Assembly: GCA_947647505.1 (NCBI GenBank)
Contig: CANSKO010000008.1
Span: 1-64,000, forward strand
DNA: 64,000 nt
DNA from: an uncultured Roseburia sp.
GTDB taxonomy: Bacteria; Bacillota; Clostridia; Lachnospirales; Lachnospiraceae
Reading direction: 5' to 3'
Position 1 is the stretch's first letter, and each line of letters starts with the position of its first letter. Of the stretch, positions 40,501-50,447 are shown one piece after another. Made by a program: the position numbers and the translations under genes. The notes under the pieces were generated by a model. It had not been told where the DNA came from, searched no databases, and saw nothing but the letters and a program-made list of their open reading frames with translations.

Positions 40501-42334
40501 TCTGCGGCGCCTCAAGCGCTACGCTGACACTCGGCTCATAACGATAAATCTTATTTTTGGTAAACGAAATTCCGGCCACGCCCTTTGCATTCAGCAAACT
40601 GCCGTTTTGCATAAAGAACGTATTGTTTTGAATCGTTATGTTTTTATGCGCCGGCGTATCTTTATTGGCAGAGGCAGGGCATACAGAAATCGCGCCATGA
40701 CTCGCAGAAGGTCTGTAAAATGTATTTCCTTCAATAACAAGATCCCTTACGCCACCGGATTCATACCCGTTTGCAGCGCTGTTCTCCACATGAATCGTCG
40801 CCTCGCCCAATCCATCAAACGTATTATTCCTGATTTCCGCTTTCTTCATGGTCGTCACAAGAACCGCTCTGGTCGGCGTCTCCTGAAACGTATTGCCCTC
40901 GATCAACACTTCCGGCGTCCACGTAATATTTTCAATTACGTAGTTATTCACCGTAACGTCATCCGGTATTTCTTTATCCAGCGTAAGCGTAATATCCGTC
41001 AGACTGTTGTTGGAATGACGCCCTCCTATTCCGTCCGGACCGTCAATTTCCACGACTTTTGCCGTAAAAGACTCCAGCGGACACGTGTTGTTCTTATTGA
41101 CAAACCATACTTCATCGCCCACAAAGAAATTCGGGAATCCCGCCGTCTCGCCATGTTTATACTGCACACGGACCTTTGTCTTATCCGCAGGACGTTCCAC
41201 AACTTCATTATACGTTCCATGCACATTGATTGAATCGTCGTGCGAATTGGCAAAGCTGCATCCCTGAACCGTTACCTTTCCTTTGCAGCCGGACATCTGC
41301 AAATAATCCGCCGAGCTGCCCGATGTCCTGCCGCTGCCTTCCGGCGCTCCAAACCTGACGCGGTCAAACGTTAAATTCTCCGAGCTCTGTCCTATGACGC
41401 CAGATCCATGCATAAAATGCGCGTCGATATTTTCAAATGCAACGTCCTTGCTCTTCCACAAAAACATGCCCGGATGATCCTTCAGGTCGTTTCGCATCTG
41501 GAAGCACTTGCCTTCAAAGCTTCTTTTATCGTTGCTGTAGGTAATCTTGATCCTGTGATTCCCCATATCTTCGATGATCGCAGCATCCTGGAACGGCGTC
41601 TTATCCGCGCGCCTTGTCAACCCTGTTTTCAAATCAAGCGCCTGACAGTAATTCCCCGCGTTGCTCAGCGTCCAGTAAGGCCTTCCCGTATACGGGCTGT
41701 TGTCGCTGCTCCATTCCACCGAATACGAAATCGGCGTTCCTGGCGTCTCAATCACTCTGTAGTTATAGCACTCCGGCACATAATAAATGATCTCCGTCTG
41801 GTTCGTTCCTGTTACCTTCTCCGCCGTAATATCAATTACCGTAGGCACATAGAAATCAAACGCGTAATTCTGAAACCTGATATTCGTAGAATCAATCGTG
41901 GCAAACGTCGTCATCCTGCCATGAAACAGAAACGTAGAGCCATCTCCGTCAATTGTTACGTCATGCATATCTTCCAGTAGAAAGCCAATCTTCTTATCCT
42001 TATAGTTCTGATTGGCTCCAACCGTATTGGAAACATACAGCTCCCGTTCATACGCCCTGTCCGGATAGATGTGATATTCCCCTTTTGGAAACCGAATTGT
42101 AACCGGACCTTCCTGCTCTTTTGCCGCTGCGAGAACAGCCTGAATCGCCTGCGCGTTGTCTCCCGCTCCGGAGGGGTCCGCGCCATATTTTGTCGCATCC
42201 AGCACGATTCCCGCGTTTTCCGTATCTGCTTTTTCATTCGCAGCAAATACCGCCGTCTGCGGTATAAAAGCAGAAAACAGCATACAGAAAATCAACATAT
42301 AAGACACTATTTTTTTCCTGCTCATAAACCTCAT
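34502..42334 (-). CDS. Very large secreted GH110-like (alpha-1,3-galactosidase type) parallel beta-helix protein with accessory modules and C-terminal LRR_5
   Basis: Signal peptide; LDATKYGADPSGAGDNAQAIQAVLAAAK, FENIDAHFMHGSGVIGQSSENLTFDRVRF, GCSFANSHDDSINVHGTY; Big-type Ig / LamG-like modules in duplicate; four InlB-like repeats; LRR5 C-terminus. Confidence 0.82.
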   Translation of the reverse strand: MRFMSRKKIVSYMLIFCMLFSAFIPQTAVFAANEKADTENAGIVLDATKYGADPSGAGDNAQAIQAVLAAAKEQEGPVTIRFPKGEYHIYPDRAYERELYVSNTVGANQNYKDKKIGFLLEDMHDVTIDGDGSTFLFHGRMTTFATIDSTNIRFQNYAFDFYVPTVIDITAEKVTGTNQTEIIYYVPECYNYRVIETPGTPISYSVEWSSDNSPYTGRPYWTLSNAGNYCQALDLKTGLTRRADKTPFQDAAIIEDMGNHRIKITYSNDKRSFEGKCFQMRNDLKDHPGMFLWKSKDVAFENIDAHFMHGSGVIGQSSENLTFDRVRFGAPEGSGRTSGSSADYLQMSGCKGKVTVQGCSFANSHDDSINVHGTYNEVVERPADKTKVRVQYKHGETAGFPNFFVGDEVWFVNKNNTCPLESFTAKVVEIDGPDGIGGRHSNNSLTDITLTLDKEIPDDVTVNNYVIENITWTPEVLIEGNTFQETPTRAVLVTTMKKAEIRNNTFDGLGEATIHVENSAANGYESGGVRDLVIEGNTFYRPSASHGAISVCPASANKDTPAHKNITIQNNTFFMQNGSLLNAKGVAGISFTKNKIYRYEPSVSVALEAPQTFLEVGDKTKLTATATGGRQTANLYAFEQCSQIAVSGNTYDGGLNAQATLSNCDAMNVTNDIVSSGSNVQSEIGTIAYESEDPTVLKVSGSGKVTALAEGKARVRAYTVMAGRKFSSDWSDEITVGTLLDQVLTIRNDGDIEFTEEHNKEILYRASVALSDGSPGNIGDITWSVVNASDGSATNAARIVKNSDNTASLTTVSNGAVEVVAQTSDGLQDRKLLVIRDGNVHLNMDNIVNEIPGSWSVVQEGQVSVHGMGNVWNTNVPPKNVFLKQFDGDMTNATAIIKVNAPEKTDDQVGLIFSKNKYNGAVSEMDDYVSVAWKRTGSGGYVCVQRKASGSGANESTQVGNISDFDGNPHIWLKLVKTDTSIKGEYSFDGSTWNDVGTITNYTRLGNAFYIGFYASNHKYTAEGQIGSTTEFTFSEMKTDIGNTGELQPVSVTYMNQSPLAQVSNRYDAAALKLTAEVTNYSDPNGFAAGTHVVKWAEEKEDGSHKLIPGLSGMEITSIPASLAGKRVKAFVIPQNEKGMYGAPVAAAAAVEVGNEVGMEVESMTIASDLPDNGEATQEHGKTITYTATLNPSNANSGIVWEVADAATGGETQAASIMGNGTTATLTTVSNGAVEVIATAANGKEARKLLVINKGDLDYALDGVVNEEKARWRTEEEGKIIVQSKGGIYNGAAQSNHPSNIFLGKFCTEDEKDMSAVIKISSPNGRYWYEDAGLILCEGGNFTKDRVTSINNYIGTLWKKRTGNESWALVSTRGTSGNGTENANDKKTITTGVTEIWLQIKKEGTKVTGFYKLNEVDEWISIAEKENQTNIGDDYCLGFYAGGGNNSEFIFSDFQIDMGNTGSFTPVSLSEINVPPTASNVGVAYKDESAQVTYTFADGNQRHEEGTSIIRYLASDTQEGPFELVEDIYDAENRWVKAVVIPQDTRGLYGTPVVSAAAVQLGSLTPENTPSCESALADGTVTIAGIDFGSFDSATKAYMGNDKAASNVTEAEVSFQAKDEKAKISVLLNGKQVNQEPGAQVEERLALVSGLNVIAASVLAEDGVTKTDYRFTAIREGNTANRLTGIWINGEPLEGFDPDKTEYETIYEAEDPEGQTVKIAGLPDGAEAAVRINKHAYDDFKDPNTGAAIDTKYLVLESGVNDVYIRVRPETKMPEQVYHFRVFVPDVKNADLVSIALGDGVELEERFDKDTMEYTGTATRNTTTLSVTAAEAQAIIAVSLLGQRKEGTGSLELELSELSKLYRGNNAIMIDVTSPDGSVKKQYRLQITGLAEIMDYAYNADKTTNGYPNGSKPNVDQSIDRHPITLLIQNEDGTTSTETFEKGIGGHAPMTLVYDIAGKGFVGFEAYLGVDQEMVGNSNRPSITYEVYLDGEKVEESTSVILRETPAVKLDLDISGKSELKIVVGDDGHNGGDHVSLGDVKFITELEAPPKPIYTISYQTNPSAGGMIEAVIGGMSYPAAATGSGLAEEGSSAKLTAIPANGYQFAGWYNGEEKISDERELDIPEVAGGTAYVARFETLAPNTHTVAYTADPAQGGTITAVSGDVTGANGAIVVKEHASVTLTAVPNAGYQFDGWFNAAGTQVRNQLTYTIFDVDRDRAYVARFSEEGTVNPPGPGEETCTITYAADPAEGGSITAVSGDVTGANGRITVAKDADVTLTAVANAEYNFAGWYDASGEKAGEEAVLTVAKVTADASYTARFESDNPDNPQPSVKYTIRYAADPAEGGTVTAKAGDVTGVNGAIQVEKDGSVTLTAAPNATYEFLGWYDGEDQKVSEQTVLTVSGVKANADYTAKFKKLDTEQPSPTEPSPTEPAPGPGPGGDGNKPGGDTGTNPPAGGGSETNWTVGMIIEEPDKSIYSVVNPDPKNGTVKLVKSPNKKNFTIPSSITKNGTTFQVTAIENNAFKGDKTLKKLTVGANITTIGTGAFFKAKKLKTIIFKGMKAPKIGKKAFKGIAKKVKVYAPKKMKAKELKKLKTALKKSGLKKATYKKK
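35090..36180 (-). repeat. Four InlB B-repeat-like units (~285-bp period) within the GH110-like gene
   Basis: YTISYQTNPSAGG, HTVAYTADPAQGG, CTITYAADPAEGG, YTIRYAADPAEGG, each followed by a GYQFAGWYNG-like motif and an Ala-Tyr-x-Ala-[RK]-Phe ending. Confidence 0.85.
37620..40120 (-). repeat. Tandem duplication of a ~417-aa (1251-bp) Ig/LamG-like/Ig module in the GH110-like gene
   Basis: Identical 28-mer ccaccgcgccgtttgaaacggttgtcag at 38632-38659 and 39883-39910 (LTTVSNGAVEV); paired motifs RKLLVI, DIGNTG, VVIPQ. Confidence 0.8.
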
Positions 42335-42501
42335 TTCTCCTTTTCCTTCTTAATTTGCTATACGTTGACAGAATGGCTGATAAATCCCGCACACCTCTTT
42401 TCCGCTTTTCTGCCTTTCTTTCCATATATTTCACTAAATTTCCTCATAGCTGGTTTTATTATACCTCCGTTTTGCACAAAATGCAACTGCTCCGCCGCCT
42501 T

Positions 42502-43896
42502 TTATTTGTGAACTTTTCCATCTTTCTCCCCGTCTGCGGGCAGCGCCTGTCCCTCCTGAAACGAATTGCCGCCTCTCTCCCATAAACCGTGACAATAAAA
42601 CCAGACCGACAACGCTGTCGCAATGCCCCATCCAATCGGCCAGGAGCGAAAAATCCCGGCCGTTCCGAACGGTCCGGCAAGAAAAACAGCCAGCGCTACG
42701 CGCAAAACAAGATCGGCAAGCGTCGCCGTCATAAACTGCCGCATCTGCCCGGCTCCTCTTAACACGCCGTCTGCAATCAGCTTAACCGCTATCACAAAAT
42801 AAAACGGCGTTACCGTTTTTAAAAACGATACGCCGGACAAAAGCGCCGCCTCCGATGCGTCCCGATCCAGAAAAAAACGAATCAAAACATCTCCTGCAAA
42901 AAAATAAAGCGCTGCAATTGGAACGCAAAGCGTCCATACCATCTTTATTCCGGCATAGAACCCTTCTTTAATCCTGCCAGAAAAACCTGCTCCCATATTC
43001 TGCGCCGTGTAATTTGACATGCCGTTTCCAAGCGTCGTAAACGACGTTATCACCAGATTATTCAGCTTTACCGCCGCAGAATATCCCGCTATAACGCCTG
43101 GCCCAAAACCATTGATGACGCCCTGAATCACAATATTCCCAACGGATATAAAGCTCTGCTGCAAAATGCAGGGCACGGAAACGGATGCAATCTTTCCAAG
43201 CAGCTTAAAGGAAAAAACGGCCGCCCTCCCTTCCGAAGGCATATGCGCAAGCCTTTGCAGCACGACCCACAGGGACAAAGCGCAGCTTACGCCCTGGCAG
43301 AGAAACGTCGCCCATGCCACGCCCGCCACGCCCATATCAAAACAGGATACGAACAGAATGTCTGCCAGAATGTTTGCCGTAGACGAACCTGCCAGAAACA
43401 GAAACGGCGTCCTGGAATCGCCAAGCGCCGAAAAAATGCCGGTCGCAATATTATAAAAAAACAGAAACGGAAGGCCCCATATGTAAATCCCCAGATACCG
43501 CCCGGAATCTGCAAATATCGCATCCGGCGTCCGTGTCTCCCGAAGCAGCTCTTTACAGCCTAATATGCCAAAAAGCATCAGGCAAACGCACAGAATCCCG
43601 GCAAAAATCATTGCCGTAGAAACGGCCGTCTTCATATTCCTATACTGTTTCGCGCCGAAAAGTCCCGACACCGTAACGGAACAGCCAATGTTGCATCCAA
43701 CGGCAAACGCAAGGAACAGCATGGTGATCCCATAGCTGTTCCCAACGGCTGCAAGCGCATCTTCTCCGATAAACTTTCCCGCCACAAAACTGTCTGCAAT
43801 GTTATACATCTGCTGGAACAAAACGCTTCCAAACAATGGAATGCAAAATCTCCATAACACGCTTTTTGGATTTCCCACCGTTAAATCCCGGTTCAT
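42502..43896 (-). CDS. MATE family efflux transporter
   Basis: IPLFGSVLFQQMYNIADSFVAGKFIGEDALAAVGNSYGITML; 12 TM pattern; SNYTAQNMGAG. Confidence 0.95.
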   Translation of the reverse strand: MNRDLTVGNPKSVLWRFCIPLFGSVLFQQMYNIADSFVAGKFIGEDALAAVGNSYGITMLFLAFAVGCNIGCSVTVSGLFGAKQYRNMKTAVSTAMIFAGILCVCLMLFGILGCKELLRETRTPDAIFADSGRYLGIYIWGLPFLFFYNIATGIFSALGDSRTPFLFLAGSSTANILADILFVSCFDMGVAGVAWATFLCQGVSCALSLWVVLQRLAHMPSEGRAAVFSFKLLGKIASVSVPCILQQSFISVGNIVIQGVINGFGPGVIAGYSAAVKLNNLVITSFTTLGNGMSNYTAQNMGAGFSGRIKEGFYAGIKMVWTLCVPIAALYFFAGDVLIRFFLDRDASEAALLSGVSFLKTVTPFYFVIAVKLIADGVLRGAGQMRQFMTATLADLVLRVALAVFLAGPFGTAGIFRSWPIGWGIATALSVWFYCHGLWERGGNSFQEGQALPADGEKDGKVHK

Positions 43897-43926
43897 GCAA
43901 CGCCTCCCGTAAACATGCTTCTTCTG

Positions 43927-45951
43927 TCAGATGCGAAACCGGCCAAGCAGTCCGTTTAACGCCCTTGCCTGATCGGACAGCTCTTTGGACACTACCGCGC
44001 TTTCTTTTGCGGAAGCGGCATTTGTCTGCACAACCTGCGAAATTTCTTTGATTCCATTTTCCACCAGAACGATCATTTCAGACTGCCGCACGCTGGCGGA
44101 AGCAATCTCATCCATCGACTTTTTCATCGACTGGATGCAATCGTCTATAATTTTCATCGCAGAAACGACAAGGTCTGTCGATTCCGTACCCGTTTTCACA
44201 TCCTGAATCGAATGGTTGATCAGCGCATTCGTATTCTGCGCCGCTTCAGCGGATTTTGCCGCAAGCTCTCTGACTTCTTCCGCCACAACAGAAAAGCCTT
44301 CTCCGGCTTCTCCGGCATGCGCCGCTTCTACGGAGGCGTTCAACGCCAGAATATTCGTCTGAAACGCAATATCTTCTATCGTTTTAATAATCGTAACAAT
44401 CTGCGCCGAAGAACGGTCAATATTTCGGGTAGCCGTTATGAGCTGTTCCATCCTCTTATCCGCTTCCACCGCATAACCGGTCGCCTTGTCTACCAGCTCG
44501 CTTGCGCTGCCGCAGTGCACCGTACTGTTTTGAATCTGCGATGTAATTGCCGTTACGTTGGAAACAAGCCCCTCTACGGAATCCGCCTGCTCCATCGTGC
44601 CGTGTGAAAGCGCCTGCGCCCCTGTAGACACCTGATCCGCACTGACGTCTACCTGTTTTGCAACATCGGAAATGTCGCGGATGACTCGTACAAGATTGGC
44701 GTGAATGGACTGCAAACTCTCAGAAAGCGCCTGAAAATCGCCAATGTAATAGGACTCGTTCTTTGCAACGTCAACGGTAAGATTACCGTCTGCAATTTCA
44801 CCCAGAATCCGTCCAACGTCATCTATCGTTTTCCGCAGACAGCCGCATACGCGGTGCGTCGTCTGCGCGATCATGCCAATTTCATCCGATCTGCCATAGA
44901 ACGCTTCGAGTTTTTGATCCGCCGAAAGATTCAGATCTCCCAGACAGCTTATGGCGCGTTCTACCTTCATAAGCTCTTTGCCTTCCCGGTACAGGATAAA
45001 CAGCGTAACGAACGTAACGGCAACGGCCATAGCCGCGCACAGCGCGCCAACCAGAAAACGCACCTTTTCTACAGAAGCATACACCTCTGTCGCGTTATCC
45101 CGCACCATAAAGACCCAGCCACGGTCCTTCAGATATTTATATACGACAAGCTGCTCGATGTTCTGTTCATCCCGATAGGAATATGTACTCGCCAGCGTAT
45201 CGCCGTTCTTTTGCACGCGTCGGATGATCTCCTGATACCCTTTGTCCTCCGTCTCTTTATTCATCAGTTCTTCATCCTGATGGTACAGGTATACGCCGTT
45301 TTGCGCATTTAAAAACACATATTCACTGTCAGGCAGTCCCTTGATGTTCAGGTCCAGCAAAGCATCCGTCAGCCGACTGGCATATACGCCGGCGCCCACA
45401 TATCCGATGCACGTCTGATTCTCAAAAATCGGATAATACATGGAAAGAATCATACTGCCGGTGCCGGGAGATTCCATAATGCCAAGATTCGTAAGCTCCT
45501 GTCTGGATAAAATCGTTTTCCGAAACTCCTCTAACGATTCTCCCTTCCGCGTCGTCATCCCGACGGCTTCCTTAGAAGTATGCGTCAGAACGTGCGTCTC
45601 GGGCGTCGCAATGTATAACCCTTCAAAAACGCCCTTGACAGCGGCAAAATCTTCTGTATACTGCTGCGCCCTCTTCAGCAGCCCGGAATCGGACGGATCG
45701 GAAAGAAGCTCGTAAACTTCGCTGCTCAAAGCAAACGCTTTCATATATTCTTCCGCAGAAGCTACATATTCGTTTATAATGGCGGCCCTCGACTCTACGG
45801 CGTCCGTCATCTGATTGGTGATATCGTTCTTTACTGTGGACGCGGTATTCGAAGATACGATATACCAGAGCAACAACATGCCGACAATGTTGATTGCCGT
45901 AGTCACAATGCCAATACGCGTAGCAAGTTTTCTGTTCACAAGAAATTTCAT
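43927..45951 (-). CDS. Methyl-accepting chemotaxis protein with Cache-type sensor
   Basis: [80 protein letters not shown]. Confidence 0.94.
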   Translation of the reverse strand: MKFLVNRKLATRIGIVTTAINIVGMLLLWYIVSSNTASTVKNDITNQMTDAVESRAAIINEYVASAEEYMKAFALSSEVYELLSDPSDSGLLKRAQQYTEDFAAVKGVFEGLYIATPETHVLTHTSKEAVGMTTRKGESLEEFRKTILSRQELTNLGIMESPGTGSMILSMYYPIFENQTCIGYVGAGVYASRLTDALLDLNIKGLPDSEYVFLNAQNGVYLYHQDEELMNKETEDKGYQEIIRRVQKNGDTLASTYSYRDEQNIEQLVVYKYLKDRGWVFMVRDNATEVYASVEKVRFLVGALCAAMAVAVTFVTLFILYREGKELMKVERAISCLGDLNLSADQKLEAFYGRSDEIGMIAQTTHRVCGCLRKTIDDVGRILGEIADGNLTVDVAKNESYYIGDFQALSESLQSIHANLVRVIRDISDVAKQVDVSADQVSTGAQALSHGTMEQADSVEGLVSNVTAITSQIQNSTVHCGSASELVDKATGYAVEADKRMEQLITATRNIDRSSAQIVTIIKTIEDIAFQTNILALNASVEAAHAGEAGEGFSVVAEEVRELAAKSAEAAQNTNALINHSIQDVKTGTESTDLVVSAMKIIDDCIQSMKKSMDEIASASVRQSEMIVLVENGIKEISQVVQTNAASAKESAVVSKELSDQARALNGLLGRFRI

Positions 45952-46069
45952 AAAACTCTCCTCCACATATAAACAAATTTTTGAACAGGCTGCAGGGACT
46001 TCCCCATCCGACTGTCTTATATCAATATACCACTCCATCCGTTTTCTGTCCAGTTCCTGAAAGGGGATA

Positions 46070-46112
46070 CCGCCAAAAAAAGAAGAACGCCAAACTGCGC
46101 GCTCTTCTTTTT
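46070..46112 (-). terminator. Terminator downstream of the GH112 gene
   Basis: aaaaaaagaagaacGC..GCgctcttctttttcg hairpin beyond stop at 46145. Confidence 0.55.
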
Positions 46113-46144
46113 CGTTTCCTCTCATAACCTGCCTGTCCGTCTGA

Positions 46145-48307
46145 TTACTTCGCCGTATAATCCACCCAGCGCATCTCCATCGGCGCAAGCTTTAACTCCA
46201 TTGCGAGCTCTCCGTTGATGTAGAGCTCTGTATCCCTTGCTTCTTTCGCGTTATTAATCACCGCAATCTTATGCGTGTTCTCAAATACCGCAAGCTCCGT
46301 ATCCACATTCGTGACATAAAATTTCTTCATCTCCGCTTCTTCTCCCGCCGCATAATAAATCGCGCGCAGAAGAATTCTGCAGTTCTGCGGAGAATATGGA
46401 AGTCCCGCAAAGTAAACGCTTCGCCCTCTGCCATACGTATTGACAACCAGACGGCTGTATTTCCCATCCATATTTAAAATCTGGTACTGCTCGCCCTGTG
46501 CGTAAATGCGGCTCATGCCTTCACCGAAATCGATCTCTCCTTCGATATCCTCCAGAATAAAGTGGTCGGCATTCATCTCATTGTATTTATCCGTGCTTAA
46601 CGAATACGTCATCTCGCGATCTACGCCCAGCACGTCGCTCAGCTGAAAATAACGTCCCTGCGCCTGATGCGCCGTCGGTTCGCCTACGCCGATAAAGCCT
46701 CCGCCATTGTCCACAAATTTTCGTATCGCGGTTACGACTTCCTCATCCATCCAGTTCTCACCGCCGCTGAACGCCGTTTCCGCATCGCCAAAATTCAAAA
46801 TCACTTTTATGTCATCGGAAATTCCGTTTTTCACATCGTCAAAGCCAATGAATTCCACTTCAAACGGCATGCCGCTCAAGCATTCCAGCACGCCCGTATA
46901 GGAGTAGATTTCCCTGTGCCAGATGGAGTGATGCACCTGATTGGACATCCATCCGCGCAACGGACCCCAGCAGCTTAACACGCCCACTTTAAACGGCGCC
47001 GCATATGCATTTTGCCCCTGCATGTTCTCATGAATCAGACGGAACTCGCTTATGACGAATTTGATGGCGTCAATAAAGCCGTCCCACTGCGCCGCCAGCT
47101 TCAGATAGCCGCCGTATCCGATGCGATCCAGCGGAGAGCGCAAGATCGCGCGCCTTACTTTCAGCCAGTTTTCCTGCGCCTCGCCGATCGGATCGCCGCC
47201 CTCGCAGAATACATCCGGGAAGAAATACGGCAAAAGCCTTCCTTCCGTATATTTTACGCCTTTGATATCGGAAACCATGCGCATCGTAACGCCGTCGCCG
47301 ACCGATCCTACCACGGCGTCCAGACCGATATTCGCAAAATATTTGCCGAATGGCTCCGTGCCAATCCAGTGATCTCCAACAAACATCATGGCTTCCTTGC
47401 CATAAGAATGCACAATGTCTACGATTTCTTTTGCCAGCTTGCTGACCTCGATCTGCTGGAATTCAATATAGTCTCTGAATTCTTTGCTCGGCACGCGGAA
47501 GGTGGAATTATAATATCCCTCGTCCACGATAAACTCGGGACGGAATTTATAACCCGCCCACTTCTCGAACTGCTCCAGAATATAGGGGCTTACGCTTGCG
47601 CTGTAGCCAAACCAGTCTACATACTTCTCTCTTTTTTTATCGTCAAACGTCAGCGTAAACTGATGGAAAAACGTCGTAAACCTTACGACATTAATATCGG
47701 GATTGTCCTCACACCACTGCTTCAGCTTCTCCTTGACATGCTGCTGCGTCTTCGGCAGACGCACGTCAAACGTAATCTGATGCGGCGCGTCCTTCCAGTC
47801 ATTTGTAATGAAATTGAACATATGCACCGGGTCCCAGATCAGAAATGCCAGAAAGCTTACCGTATAGACATGGTATGGAACCGTCTGAATCTCCACTTCT
47901 CCCGTCGCTTCATCATACTCCCACCGGTCCACCGGCACTACCTCGCCCGTCGTACGGTCGATGACTTCCCACCAGCGCTTTGGATCATGTATCGTATTGA
48001 CTTTCAGCTGCTCTCTGTGAAAGCCCTTCATCAGCTCAATGCGAAGCGTCTCTCCTCGCGCCGTCACGCGGTCACTGATCAAATATTCCTGCTGCACTTC
48101 ATCCGGATTCGCTTCCGCCCACTCATTATCCTTTCTTGTCGTATAATACGTAGCATATTTTTTGGCGTCCTGAGAAAGAAGCTCGTCCGGAAATGTAGTC
48201 CCGTCACAGTCCCTCAGAGCGTCTGCGCCTAACAATTCCTTCAATCGTATTGTCTCTTCCACCATGTCCAGATCGGTCGGAAGCGTCAATCTTCCCTTTT
48301 GTTCCAT
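46145..48307 (-). CDS. gnpA: 1,3-beta-galactosyl-N-acetylhexosamine phosphorylase (GH112)
   Basis: [94 protein letters not shown]. Confidence 0.95.
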   Translation of the reverse strand: MEQKGRLTLPTDLDMVEETIRLKELLGADALRDCDGTTFPDELLSQDAKKYATYYTTRKDNEWAEANPDEVQQEYLISDRVTARGETLRIELMKGFHREQLKVNTIHDPKRWWEVIDRTTGEVVPVDRWEYDEATGEVEIQTVPYHVYTVSFLAFLIWDPVHMFNFITNDWKDAPHQITFDVRLPKTQQHVKEKLKQWCEDNPDINVVRFTTFFHQFTLTFDDKKREKYVDWFGYSASVSPYILEQFEKWAGYKFRPEFIVDEGYYNSTFRVPSKEFRDYIEFQQIEVSKLAKEIVDIVHSYGKEAMMFVGDHWIGTEPFGKYFANIGLDAVVGSVGDGVTMRMVSDIKGVKYTEGRLLPYFFPDVFCEGGDPIGEAQENWLKVRRAILRSPLDRIGYGGYLKLAAQWDGFIDAIKFVISEFRLIHENMQGQNAYAAPFKVGVLSCWGPLRGWMSNQVHHSIWHREIYSYTGVLECLSGMPFEVEFIGFDDVKNGISDDIKVILNFGDAETAFSGGENWMDEEVVTAIRKFVDNGGGFIGVGEPTAHQAQGRYFQLSDVLGVDREMTYSLSTDKYNEMNADHFILEDIEGEIDFGEGMSRIYAQGEQYQILNMDGKYSRLVVNTYGRGRSVYFAGLPYSPQNCRILLRAIYYAAGEEAEMKKFYVTNVDTELAVFENTHKIAVINNAKEARDTELYINGELAMELKLAPMEMRWVDYTAK

Positions 48308-48427
48308 AATTTCCTCCTGATTCTTAAAAATTCCATATCTTCTATGTGATTTTAGTATATCTTTCTGTCCGGTCAAATGCAAGTATTTTCTGCAACAGGA
48401 AATTTACATAAAATTCCGTTCCTGGGA

Positions 48428-48455
48428 TTGAGAATTTTCCAAAATGTACTATAAT
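48428..48455 (+). promoter_or_regulatory. Sigma-A promoter for nagBA
   Basis: TTGAGA, 16-nt spacer, TATAAT (48450-48455), 38 nt before ATG. Confidence 0.6.
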
Positions 48456-48493
48456 AGACTTACAGCATATTTTAAAAAGGAGGTTTTTTTCAC

Positions 48494-49246
48494 ATGCAAC
48501 TGATTCAGGCAAAAGATTATGACGACATGAGCCGCAAAGCGGCAAATATTATCTCCGCACAGGTGATTTTAAAGCCAGACTGTGTGCTCGGCCTTGCAAC
48601 AGGCTCTACGCCGCTTGGAACATACGCTAATTTGATCGACTGGCACAAAAAGGGCGATCTGGATTTTTCAAATGTCTCTTCCGTCAATCTGGACGAGTAC
48701 AGAGGACTGCCCGCCGACAACGATCAGAGCTACCGTTACTTCATGAATACCAACCTGTTTGACCAGATCAACATCGACAAGAGCAGGACGCACGTACCGG
48801 ACGGCATGGAGCCGGACAGCGATAAGGCGTGCCGCGACCACGACAACGTGATCCGCGAAATGGGCGGCATAGACTTACAGCTTCTGGGTCTTGGATTAAA
48901 CGGGCATATCGGCTTCAATGAACCGGCGGACGAATTTCCGAAAGGAACGCACTGCGTCGATCTGACGCAGAGCACAATCGAGGCCAATTCCAGATTCTTT
49001 GCTTCGATCGACGACGTTCCGACGCAGGCTTACACGATGGGCATCCAGTCCATCATGCTCGCGAAAAAGATTCTGATTATCGCAAGCGGCGCAAACAAAG
49101 CTGAAATCATCGCAAAAGCATTCCTTGGGCCTGTAACGCCGGAAGTTCCGGCTTCCATTTTACAGATGCACCCGGATGTTACGCTGGTAGCGGATGAAGC
49201 CGCATTGTCCGCATATCTGAAACAGAAAAGTGAAATGGAGGGCTGA
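48494..49246 (+). CDS. nagB: Glucosamine-6-phosphate deaminase
   Basis: LGLATGSTPLGTYANLI, NLDEYRGLPADNDQSYRYFMNTNLF, LGLGLNGHIGFNEPADEF. Confidence 0.97.
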   Translation: MQLIQAKDYDDMSRKAANIISAQVILKPDCVLGLATGSTPLGTYANLIDWHKKGDLDFSNVSSVNLDEYRGLPADNDQSYRYFMNTNLFDQINIDKSRTHVPDGMEPDSDKACRDHDNVIREMGGIDLQLLGLGLNGHIGFNEPADEFPKGTHCVDLTQSTIEANSRFFASIDDVPTQAYTMGIQSIMLAKKILIIASGANKAEIIAKAFLGPVTPEVPASILQMHPDVTLVADEAALSAYLKQKSEMEG

Positions 49247-49249
49247 TGC

Positions 49250-50380
49250 ATGATTATCAAACATGCGCTTGTATTTACGGATGACTGTAAATTTACAGAA
49301 AAAGACATCTATATCGAAGGCGAACGCATCGCAGACGCTTCTTCCGACGCAAACGCCATCGACGCGTCCGGCTGTTATCTGATTCCGGGCCTCTTAGACC
49401 TTCATTTCCACGGCTGCATGGGTCACGATTTCTGCGACGCAACGCAGGAGGCCGTAACGGCAATGGCGGAATACGAGCTGAAAAACGGCGTAACGTCCAT
49501 CTGTCCGGCCTCCATGACGCTTTCGGAAGACAAGCTCCTTCGCATCTGCGAAAATGGCAAAGCATACCGCGACGCCTGGAAGCCGGGCAAAACCGCAAGG
49601 CTTTGCGGCATCAATCTCGAAGGGCCGTTTATTGCCATGAGCAAAAAAGGCGCACAGAACCCGAAATACGTCATACCGCCCGATTCCGAAGCGTTTCAGC
49701 GCTTTATCGACGCAGCGGACGGGCTTGTAAAGCTGACGACCCTCGCGCCGGAAACGGAAGGCGCCATGGATTTCATTCGGCGGTTTTCGCCCAACGTGCG
49801 CATTTCCATCGGACACACGGACTGTGACTACGACACGGCCAAAGAAGCGTTCCTTGCGGGCGCAAGCCATATGACGCACCTGTTCAACGCTATGCCGCCG
49901 TTTACGCACAGAAAGCCGGCCTTAATCGGCGCCGCATTTGATTCCAAAAAAGTGACGCCTGAAATCATCTGCGACGGCATTCACATCCATCCGGCTTCTG
50001 TCCGTACCGCGTTTGCCATCTTTGGCGACGACCGCCTGATTTTCATCAGCGACAGCATGATGGCGACCGGTATGCCGGACGGCGACTACTCGCTCGGCGG
50101 GCTTGACGTAACCGTAACCGGCCGTCTCGCTACGCTTACAGACGGCACGATCGCCGGATCTGCAACGAATCTGATGGACTGTCTGCGGACAGCCGTGCAG
50201 GACATGGAAATCCCGCTCGAATCCGCCATCAAGTGCGCAACGATCAACCCGGCCCGCGCCATTGGGGAAGAGAAAGAATACGGCAGCATAACGGCCGGCA
50301 AATATGCCGATCTCGTTCTGCTCGATAAGGACAGCCTTGCAATTCGCCATGTGATTTCACATGGGATCGTTGTTTCTTAA
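49250..50380 (+). CDS. nagA: N-acetylglucosamine-6-phosphate deacetylase
   Basis: YLIPGLLDLHFHGCMGHDFCDAT, GINLEGPFI, ASHMTHLFNAMPPFTHRKPAL, ICDGIHIHP, ISDSMMATGMPDG. Confidence 0.97.
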   Translation: MIIKHALVFTDDCKFTEKDIYIEGERIADASSDANAIDASGCYLIPGLLDLHFHGCMGHDFCDATQEAVTAMAEYELKNGVTSICPASMTLSEDKLLRICENGKAYRDAWKPGKTARLCGINLEGPFIAMSKKGAQNPKYVIPPDSEAFQRFIDAADGLVKLTTLAPETEGAMDFIRRFSPNVRISIGHTDCDYDTAKEAFLAGASHMTHLFNAMPPFTHRKPALIGAAFDSKKVTPEIICDGIHIHPASVRTAFAIFGDDRLIFISDSMMATGMPDGDYSLGGLDVTVTGRLATLTDGTIAGSATNLMDCLRTAVQDMEIPLESAIKCATINPARAIGEEKEYGSITAGKYADLVLLDKDSLAIRHVISHGIVVS

Positions 50381-50418
50381 AAAAATCACTACAAAAGAAC
50401 ATGTATGTTACCATACTG

Positions 50419-50444
50419 ATGGCGCAGTCAAATGACTGCGCCAT
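50419..50444. terminator. Hairpin terminator between converging nagA and the RM-associated gene
   Basis: ATGGCGCAGTCA-aa-TGACTGCGCCAT. Confidence 0.65.
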
Positions 50445-50447
50445 TGC

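Noticed and set aside
40061-41233. 390-aa plus-strand ORF inside the GH110-like gene
   Set aside because: Antisense shadow ORF of a well supported coding frame; Arg/His-rich composition typical of mirror frames.
47012-48232. 406-aa plus-strand ORF antisense to GH112
   Set aside because: Mirror frame of a strongly supported GH112 gene; no protein motif or RBS.
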